A stretch of 7,347 bases of DNA from Maribacter sp. (GTDB lineage: Bacteria > Bacteroidota > Bacteroidia > Flavobacteriales > Flavobacteriaceae): contig JABDKZ010000059.1 of NCBI GenBank assembly GCA_013001935.1, positions 1 to 7,347 of the forward strand. The letters are read 5' to 3'. How positions within the stretch are numbered: position 1 is the stretch's first letter; every line of letters begins with the position of its first letter. The notes under the pieces were generated by a model that did no database searches, was not told the origin of the DNA, and worked only from the letters and a program-made list of their open reading frames with translations. Made by a program: the position numbers and the translations under genes. This document shows, piece by piece, positions 1 to 7,200 of the stretch.

Positions 1-1154
1 ATAAGAATCAAAAAAATGACCTAATAATAGGTACCGGTGGTGCCGATTTCTTCAATGAAATGAAACCCTTATTAGATTCCTATTATTTGCAGAAAGGTGA
101 AGCATTTGAAAATAGTGAAATTCCTGAAAACTTTCAAAACACCTCGGTAATCAAAGCAAGCGACTTCGACAACGATGGGGATTTAGATCTTTTTATTGGC
201 AAACAATCGGTCTCCAATGATTTTGGTAAATTACCTTCTTCCTTTTTGTTGGAAAATGATAAGGGCACATTTAAAATAAAACCAAATAAAGAATTAGAGG
301 AGCTAGGTATGGTCACTGATGCGATTTGGGAAGATTTTGATCAAGACGGCAGTAAAGACCTAATAGTCGTAGGAGAGTGGATGCCCCCAGTATTCCTTAA
401 AAACCAAAATGGCAATCTTACCAAATCAGGTTATGGCGAATCTGACCTCAACGGTCTGTGGCAAAGCATCGTCCCTTTTGATATTGATGCCGACGGGGAT
501 ACTGATTATCTTTTGGGCAATTGGGGCACTAACTCTAAATTCATTGCCTCCAAAAAATTTCCCATGAAAATGTACTACGGTGATTTTGACAATAACGGAC
601 AAACCGAAACTATTACCACCACGGCTAAGAAGGGAAAGTATTATCCTTTGGAGGGATTAGATGAATTGGGTGGACAGATGGTGAGTCTTCGTAAAAAATA
701 CAATAGCTATAAAGCGTTTGGCGGAAAGACCATTGAAGCGATTTTAGATGGCTACACTATATCAAAAAAAGATATACGAATGGTTCACAATTTGAAATCC
801 GGGTATTTAAAAAATGATAATGGGAAGTTTGAGTTCATTGCATTTGAAAACACACTACAGGTATCGCCAATCTTTGCCTTCCTCAAGTATGATTTTAACT
901 TGGATGGCAGGGAAGAAGTATTGGTAGGAGGAAATTATTTTGGGGTCAAACCATTCATGGGTAGAATGGATTCCTTTTCAGGAGCACTTATCAAAGATGA
1001 AAATAGTGTAATTTTGGGACATGAATTAGGGTTGCAAATGGCCCATAAATCGGTCCGTCATTTAACTATTGTTACCCTTAACGAAGAGGCTTATTTGCTT
1101 ATTACCTATAATAATGAAAAGGCAGAAGTGTATCAATTAAACAATAAAAGGTAG
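1..1154 (+). CDS. FG-GAP/VCBS repeat protein, C-terminal part (5' end missing)
   Basis: The reading frame is open to the left edge (first whole codon at base 3) and has no stop before 1152-1154, so this is the C-terminal 383 residues of a longer gene. The ATG at 60 is internal: the residues before it (NDLIIGTGGADF) already fit the repeat family. Counting from that Met, calcium-loop motifs of the DxDxDGxxD type occur at 35-43 (DFDNDGDLD), 92-100 (DFDQDGSKD) and 141-149 (DIDADGDTD). Degenerate copies are at 175-183 and 278-286. Each is followed by a hydrophobic strand, as in FG-GAP/VCBS beta-propeller blades. The segments GMVTDAIWEDFD, VVGEWMPP and GNWGTNSKF match the C-terminal half of the large CRTAC1-like (ASPIC/UnbV-type) proteins common in Bacteroidota. 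The role is inferred to be a secreted or surface-anchored binding protein with no known catalysis. The signal peptide and any ASPIC/UnbV domain would lie outside the window. The haloperoxidase-like gene starts 4 bases after the stop, so the two are probably co-transcribed. Confidence 0.88.
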   Translation, partial: KNQKNDLIIGTGGADFFNEMKPLLDSYYLQKGEAFENSEIPENFQNTSVIKASDFDNDGDLDLFIGKQSVSNDFGKLPSSFLLENDKGTFKIKPNKELEELGMVTDAIWEDFDQDGSKDLIVVGEWMPPVFLKNQNGNLTKSGYGESDLNGLWQSIVPFDIDADGDTDYLLGNWGTNSKFIASKKFPMKMYYGDFDNNGQTETITTTAKKGKYYPLEGLDELGGQMVSLRKKYNSYKAFGGKTIEAILDGYTISKKDIRMVHNLKSGYLKNDNGKFEFIAFENTLQVSPIFAFLKYDFNLDGREEVLVGGNYFGVKPFMGRMDSFSGALIKDENSVILGHELGLQMAHKSVRHLTIVTLNEEAYLLITYNNEKAEVYQLNNKR

Positions 1155-1158
1155 AAGG

Positions 1159-2475
1159 ATGAAGAGAATATTAGCTTTTTGGGTAGTAGTTTTACTTTTT
1201 TCCTGTAATCAGGAACAACCCATAGTAGTATCAGTTGACGACCTGCATAATTCTATTGATCAGGTAACTAATATCATGATCCATGATATTTTTTCGCCAC
1301 CTGTGGCTAGTAGGGTTTATGCCTATCCGAATATAGCAGCCTACGAAATTGTAGCATTGGCAGATGACAATTATGTTTCGCTTGCAAATCAGGCAAGAGA
1401 TCTAACCCCAATCCCTAATCCTGAAGATTCAGAAAAGGTCAATTATGAATTAGCCGCACTTATTGCCCATATCGATGTGAGTAGGCGTCTTATCTTTTCA
1501 GAAGAAAAAATAACGGCCTATAGAGACAGCCTTTATTCTGTTTGGGAGGCCAAAAACAAAAGTGAATTCGGCAATTCAAAAGCGTACGGCCTAGCAGTGG
1601 CAGAGCATATTACAAATTGGATGAAAAATGATAATTACTATCAAACCCGTACCATGCCCAAATTTTCTGTTCAAACAGATGATCCTTCCAGATGGCAACC
1701 TACACCACCTGCCTATATGGATGGAATTGAACCACATTGGAACAAAATTCGCCCATTTGTGATCGATTCAGCAAGTCAGTTCAAACCTACGCCACCTCCT
1801 CCATTTTCCATGGAAAAGGGTACTGATTTTTATAATGAGGTAAAAGAGGTTTACGATATAAGTATGGATATTACCAAAAAAGGTGATGATTCTGAAGAAA
1901 TAGCCATAGCACAGTTCTGGGACTGTAATCCGTACGTATCAGTTACAAGGGGTCATCTCATGTTCGCAACAAAAAAGATATCGCCTGGTGCCCATTGGAT
2001 AGGAATAACAAAGATTGCAAGCAAAATGACCAATAGCGATTTTAGCAAAACCGTATATGCTTATACCAAAACGTCTATTGCTATTTATGATGCCTTTATC
2101 AGCTGTTGGGATGAAAAGTACAGGAGCAATTTAATTAGACCGGAAACGCTCATCAATGAGCATATAGACGAGAACTGGAAGCCCGTTTTACAAACGCCGC
2201 CGTTTCCCGAATACACCAGTGGTCATAGCGTGGTATCCGGTGCCGCTGCAACTGCTTTGACTGAAATTTTTGGTGATGATTTCGCTTTTGCTGATGACAC
2301 TGAAGTAGCTTATGGCCTTCCTATTCGCAGTTTTGCATCGTTTAACCAAGCTGCCGATGAAGCTGCTATCAGTAGAATGTATGGGGGCATTCACTACCGA
2401 ACAGCAGTTGACATTGGGGTAAAGCAGGGAAGAGATCTTGGTAAATTTGTTTTGGACAATTTGAAGATGAACTGA
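1159..2475 (+). CDS. Vanadium-dependent haloperoxidase-like lipoprotein (PAP2 superfamily)
   Basis: The product has 438 residues. Residues 1-16 form a lipoprotein signal (MKR, hydrophobic core, LFSC lipobox with C16), so it is exported and lipid-anchored. The C-terminal third holds the full vanadate/phosphate site of the vanadium haloperoxidase/PAP2 family: KYRSNLIRP (K320, R327, P328), TSGH (S354, G355, H356) and SRMYGGIH (R406, H412). The usual PSGH motif has Thr in place of Pro. The helical N-terminal region (NIMIHDIFSPPVASRVYAY, then AQFWDCNP and SPGAHWIGI) and the length are as in bacterial vanadium haloperoxidases, and longer than simple PAP2 acid phosphatases. Known members use H2O2 to oxidise halide to a hypohalous species; the halide (I, Br or Cl) cannot be told from this reading. 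A phosphatase activity is the alternative, since the two families share the site. The start is supported by AAAAGG at 1146-1151, 7 bases upstream. It sits inside a probable operon, 4 bases after the FG-GAP gene. Confidence 0.92.
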   Translation: MKRILAFWVVVLLFSCNQEQPIVVSVDDLHNSIDQVTNIMIHDIFSPPVASRVYAYPNIAAYEIVALADDNYVSLANQARDLTPIPNPEDSEKVNYELAALIAHIDVSRRLIFSEEKITAYRDSLYSVWEAKNKSEFGNSKAYGLAVAEHITNWMKNDNYYQTRTMPKFSVQTDDPSRWQPTPPAYMDGIEPHWNKIRPFVIDSASQFKPTPPPPFSMEKGTDFYNEVKEVYDISMDITKKGDDSEEIAIAQFWDCNPYVSVTRGHLMFATKKISPGAHWIGITKIASKMTNSDFSKTVYAYTKTSIAIYDAFISCWDEKYRSNLIRPETLINEHIDENWKPVLQTPPFPEYTSGHSVVSGAAATALTEIFGDDFAFADDTEVAYGLPIRSFASFNQAADEAAISRMYGGIHYRTAVDIGVKQGRDLGKFVLDNLKMN

Positions 2476-2506
2476 AACCAACTTTCGCTAAAAATTGAAG
2501 AAGGCT

Positions 2507-3397
2507 ATGAAGAAATTTTTTTATGCGTTGGTTTTCATTCTGTTGGGAACAGTAATATGGTATTTTTTTATCAAATCCCATGATTATCAAGTTTCTATGA
2601 ATGTCAACACTTTTCCGGGCACAATAAATCAGAGCATCAAATCTTGGAGCAATTCAATGGATTATTCGGAAATGACAGAACCCTCCGACCCTCTTAACTT
2701 AACACAAAAATTACAATTCGGGGATTCAACACACATATATTCTTGGAAAATCATTCCGGAAACAGACTCGACATCAAGAATAAAGGTGTATGTACGAGAT
2801 ACTGATAATAGTTTTAAGAATAAACTGAATATACCTTTTGCGGATACTGATTTTGAAAAACGAACCAGAAAATCCCTCCTCGACTTTCTTTCAATCCTGA
2901 AAGCACATATAGGAGACTTTAAGGTTAAAATTATAGGGCAGGAAGAATTAAAGTCTAAATTCTGCGCCTGTACCAACCTAAGTACTTCACAAGTTGCTAA
3001 GGCAGCAGGGATGATCAAAGATTACCCCTTGTTAGATGGCATTCTTGCTAGGAACAATGTTACATTAAATGGAAGGCCTGTGATAGAGATTACCGAATGG
3101 GATAGAAACAAAGACAGCATAACTTTCAATTTTTGTTATCCTATAGAAAAATCTGATTTACTACCCCAACATAAGGAAATTACGTATAAAAATATTCCAG
3201 GTAGAAATGCGTTAAAAGCCATTTATAACGGAAATTATATTACCTCGGACAGGGCGTGGTATGCGCTCTTGGATTATGCAGCTAAAAATGGTATTGCCGT
3301 CACTGGTTTACCGATTGAGATTTTTAATAATAATCCTAATATGGGTACTAATGAACTAGAATGGGAAACCGAAGTTTTTATGCCCTTAAAAGAGTAG
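2507..3397 (+). CDS. Membrane-anchored SRPBCC-like / GyrI-like effector-binding domain protein
   Basis: The product has 296 residues from ATG 2507. An in-frame TTG at 2495 would add four residues (MKKA) but has no purine-rich stretch before it, so ATG is preferred; GAAGAAGG lies at 2497-2504, rather close to the ATG. Residues 4-22 form one hydrophobic segment followed by a lysine, which suggests a membrane anchor with the rest outside the cytoplasm. Residues about 26-132 resemble a degenerate SRPBCC (START/polyketide-cyclase-like) domain. Residues about 139-295 resemble the GyrI-like/AraC-type effector-binding domain: paired halves, an ITEWDRNKDSITFNF strand pair, PGRNALKAIYNGNY, the helix AWYALLDYAAKNGI and the closing strand WETEVFMPL, whose acidic residues would line the ligand pocket. 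No DNA-binding domain is present, so it is not a classical regulator. Stand-alone GyrI-like proteins bind small, often cationic or hydrophobic ligands, and some hydrolyse reactive electrophiles. The function here is unknown. The next gene begins 1 base after the stop. Confidence 0.82.
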   Translation: MKKFFYALVFILLGTVIWYFFIKSHDYQVSMNVNTFPGTINQSIKSWSNSMDYSEMTEPSDPLNLTQKLQFGDSTHIYSWKIIPETDSTSRIKVYVRDTDNSFKNKLNIPFADTDFEKRTRKSLLDFLSILKAHIGDFKVKIIGQEELKSKFCACTNLSTSQVAKAAGMIKDYPLLDGILARNNVTLNGRPVIEITEWDRNKDSITFNFCYPIEKSDLLPQHKEITYKNIPGRNALKAIYNGNYITSDRAWYALLDYAAKNGIAVTGLPIEIFNNNPNMGTNELEWETEVFMPLKE

Positions 3398-3398
3398 T

Positions 3399-4256
3399 AT
3401 GAAGTGGTATTCAGTTTTAATTTTTCTAGGTTGTCTCTTAATAGGCTGCAAAAATCACGGACAACTCTCTTACGTTACTAAACTTCCCAAAAAACTTGAT
3501 GAAAATTCCGGAATAGTCACTTTAAAAGATTCTGCAATTTGGTTGATCGAAGACCGGGGCAACCCTGATAAAATATACAATGTAGATTTTAAGGGAAATT
3601 TGCTAAAGGAGTTGAAAGTGAAAAATGCCAAAAACCACGATTGGGAAGATTTGGCAGAGGATAAAGAAGGAAACCTTTATATAGGTGATTTTGGCAACAA
3701 CTCAAACAAAAGGAAAGACCTTGTTATATATAAAATACCGAATCCGGAAATTGAAAAAGGCGATAAAATCGATGCTGAAAAAATAAAATTCAGTTATCCG
3801 GACCAAAAAGATTTTCCACCCTTAGTAGCAGAACTTAATTATGATGCAGAGGCCTTTTTTTATCACAAGGATTTCTTATACGTAATCACAAAAAACAGAA
3901 CGATCCCATTTTCGGGAGAGGCGGTCATATACAAAATACCTGCAATACCTGGGGAGCATTCAGCGAAATTCATAGGTAAGTTTATTCCCTGTAAGCAAGA
4001 TATCCTATGTCAAGTGACGGCTGCTGACATTTCCCAGGATGGATCAACCATTGCAATTTTAGGATATGGCAAACTGTTTTTGTTTACTGACTTTGAATGG
4101 GATGATTTTTCAAAAGGGAAAATGAAAACCATAAATCTCGGTGCCACTACCCAATTGGAATCCGTCTGCTTTTTAAACAATGACACCTTACTACTTTCTG
4201 ATGAAGAAAGAGGTAATACCGGAGGTAATCTATATACCTTGAAACTAAGCAAGTAA
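3399..4256 (+). CDS. Predicted beta-propeller lipoprotein of unknown function
   Basis: The product has 285 residues. A lipoprotein signal ends in LIGC with C17, followed by K18-N19, so it is predicted to be exported and lipid-anchored. The rest is all-beta in character. Similar acidic motifs recur at blade-like spacing: ENSG (35-38), DWEDLAED (81-88), NYDAEAF (147-153), TAADIS (207-212) and QLESV (252-256). The phrase VIYKIP also occurs twice (109-114 and 176-181). This pattern, together with GNLYIGDFGNN (91-101), recalls the SdiA-regulated/phytase-like six-bladed propellers common in Bacteroidota lipoproteins. The recurring acidic residues could ring the central channel and bind metal, but this is inference and I do not assign an enzyme activity. 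The ATG lies 1 base after the preceding stop, so translational coupling is likely. It is the last gene of the + strand unit; its stop is 10 bases from the stop of the convergent gene. Confidence 0.8.
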   Translation: MKWYSVLIFLGCLLIGCKNHGQLSYVTKLPKKLDENSGIVTLKDSAIWLIEDRGNPDKIYNVDFKGNLLKELKVKNAKNHDWEDLAEDKEGNLYIGDFGNNSNKRKDLVIYKIPNPEIEKGDKIDAEKIKFSYPDQKDFPPLVAELNYDAEAFFYHKDFLYVITKNRTIPFSGEAVIYKIPAIPGEHSAKFIGKFIPCKQDILCQVTAADISQDGSTIAILGYGKLFLFTDFEWDDFSKGKMKTINLGATTQLESVCFLNNDTLLLSDEERGNTGGNLYTLKLSK

Positions 4257-4266
4257 TGCCCGCTTA

Positions 4267-7200
4267 TTAAAACCCAAACCCTACTCCGAATGTGAATCGG
4301 GGTCCATCGATACTTTCAAAGTAAGCCAAGGTCATAGAAACTATATCAGTGGCATTTAGGAAGAAACCCCCACCGTAAGAGGTGTGCCAAGTATCTGAAT
4401 CCTCATTAGGTAGCCATACCCGGCCATAATCAAAGCCCGTGTAAACTCCCATAGTAAGCGGTAATAACCCCGTTTTAAAACGCTTTATTCTAAACCTTAG
4501 GTCTGTATTCTGATAATACGACTTCTTTCCGGTAAAACGCTGATTTCTAAAACCCCTTAAACCATCTATACCTCCTATACTCGCTCCCTGATAAAACTCA
4601 TAACCATCACCAATATTAAAATGGGCCTTCAATTTTGTAGCTAAGACCAGCCTGCCATTTGACACCAATTTATGCGCAAAGGAAAGGCTGGGGATTATAT
4701 AACCAAAGTTTTGATTACCATTGTCAATATTGCTTTTATAGCCTATGTGTAAAGAAGTAGCCATCCCTAAGGTTGGGAAGGCCGTATTATCTGAATTTGA
4801 ATAGGTGTATTCTGCCTCTGCACCAATAAAGGACTTGTTGCTTTCTTCACCACTGGTGTCAAAAAAGGTATTAATGAAACGGTTTTCAGTCTCTTCAACC
4901 TCTATTTTTTCATAGGTTACACCTGTCCTGAACTTAGAACCTAAATCACCACGCCAAACCAAGGCAGGGGCCAATTTCAACGTCTGTAATTTCACTCGGT
5001 TATAATCCATTCCTAATTCATCATCCGGATTCACAGTTTCATTCCCTAAACCAAAAAAGTTTTTGCTGTAATTAGGACTTGTAAATCGAGTATCCAATTC
5101 AAAATTAGCCCTACCTATGGCATTTGCAAATTCGCCTTTATAACCAAGATCAAATCCTTTGGTTGCAAAATAAAAGGACGCATTAACTGTGTGTTGGCTG
5201 GTAAACGGATTTTGTCTAAATCCATTGAATGTATAAACATTGGCAAACCCAATTTTAAAACCATCATCGGGATTTGATCCTATGGTCGGTATAAACTGGT
5301 TTGAGCTACTTTTCAGCTGTATGGGTTGGTAGGTATTGGTTTCATATTCATTGGTCAATCTCATTTTGGCCGTTTTAATGTTCTTGAAAGTGTTTTTCTT
5401 TACTTTATGGTCATAGATATAAACACCCCTACTATCAATCACATCATATACATCATTGTTTTGACCGCCCACCAAACGAATTTTTATTCTTCCTTTTTTT
5501 TCATGAACCTCAAATTGATCATCATCATCCAATCCATAAAGCCAAATTTCCTTAGTGATTTTTGGGTCAAAGGTCTTATTAAAAAATACCTCACCCTTTT
5601 TGCCGTTTTTTATTCGATTACCAACTATCAGGGTTTTTCCATCTGGCAATTGGCTTATTGTAAAATAATCATCCTTATCGGTTCCTGTAACTATGGGATA
5701 TTTATTGATCAATGAATAATATTCCTCGGCGGTCTGCATTAAATTTCTTTTTCTTGCCAGCAATGTTTTCTTGATTTTTGCAATCGTCTCTCCCTGCACT
5801 TCTCTTGGAAATGCCTCAAAAGCCCTGTCAATGACCGCTTCATCAATATTATCTTGAATAAATTTCGCTTGTGTTCTCCAATCATCCAAAGTGGTTTCTG
5901 GTAATAACACCATATCCAAGGCAAAAGTTTTGGGCGAGCCATTAAACCCTTTCACACTTCTAATTTCCTCATTAAAACCTTCCATCAACGTGAGTCCGGG
6001 AACGATACGGGTAATGAGATTCATTAAAGGGCCATCTCCCATGATAGAGAATGCCTGATCTCTATCTCTGGGAACGGGTCTGAATATAATCTTATCATTT
6101 TCCTTGTCTTTGAATCGTGCCCAACGCCATTGATCGGTATGTCTGTCCCAATCACCAATCATCATATCGAATAAACGTGCTTTTAGATATTCGGCATTAT
6201 CAACGAGATATTTTTCATCGGTTCGTAGTTTTTTGAGAATATCGTCGGTACTTTCCAAGGTATTGGAATAACCAAAACTCTTTAGGTCACCATGGCCACT
6301 GTCTGTGCGTTCTTCAATCATATACAATTCATCCCCGAAATCGTCATCAAAATCTTTAATGGCATTTTGTTTGGGAATATAATAGAGTTTGGGATTGGTG
6401 TGATAAATACCAACGGCATCTGAGAGTTCCCCAATGGTAAATGGGGCATACGGATGTGATCCGGTATAAAAATCCTCCAACAAACTTTCGGTAAAGGTGT
6501 CCTCAAATTCGCCCACCACATATTGCTCTTTAAATGCCATGGACTGCAAATATATTTCAGCACTCTTACGTAAAGCGCGCATTACATATTCCTTTCCTTC
6601 CTTGTTCACTAATCTTAGCGATTTTGATTGGTGTCCACCCCCTTTTCGCACTGCTTTCAATCCGCCGAAAAGTGTATCCAAGTCAACTGTTGGGGCTGCC
6701 ACCTTTACCGCATAAACATCGCGATATCGCTCACCCCAAATAGATTTGAAAAACCAACTCTTGTCTACTTCCTCATTGGTATAGATAGATGCCTTTACCT
6801 CTGGCGGAAAGTTGGTGTCATATACTGCGAGCTTATTATCCCTTTTTGCCGCCAGTACCTCAGAGGTATATAAAAATTCTTCTGTGCCATCGACGGTTAC
6901 TCCATAAAACCGGACCCTTGAAGAGCCATCTGTATAAATTTCCAATGTAGCATAGCCCATCTGCCCCGTCGAAAACCTACTACCATTCAACAAGCGTGTT
7001 GCGCCCTCTTTTGCACCTGCCCCACTTACAATCTGAGGTGTATTCTCTTCAACAATGTACTGCAACGTATGCTCATGACCTGATGCGAATATTACTTTTT
7101 CAGAATTCTGCGCTAAAGTAACAATACGATTCCTTAATTCTTGGTAGCGTTTGTTCTGTAAGTCTTCAGGAGAGGCTCCTGTTGTTTTTCTTAAAAAATT

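Noticed and set aside
60..62. ATG at 60 as the start of the FG-GAP gene
   Set aside because: The frame is open upstream to the window edge and the upstream residues fit the family; no signal peptide follows this Met.
2495..2506. TTG at 2495 as the start of the SRPBCC/GyrI-like gene
   Set aside because: An ATG follows four codons later, directly before the hydrophobic segment, and there is no purine-rich stretch ahead of the TTG.
2188..3018. Minus-strand open frames opposite the haloperoxidase and GyrI-like genes
   Set aside because: They overlap well-supported genes, have no recognisable domains and look like shadow frames.
4223..4239. Inverted repeat AGGTA ... TACCT as a terminator or operator
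   Set aside because: It lies inside the coding end of the propeller gene, is only 5 pairs long and lacks a T tract.
4246..4266. Inverted repeat TAAGC ... GCTTA across the convergent gene ends as a terminator
   Set aside because: The stem is only 5 pairs, the loop is 11 bases and there is no run of T after it on either strand.
5326..6873. Plus-strand open frames opposite the large fusion gene
   Set aside because: They are antisense to a clearly coding sequence and show no family features; hydrophobic runs come from the complementary strand.
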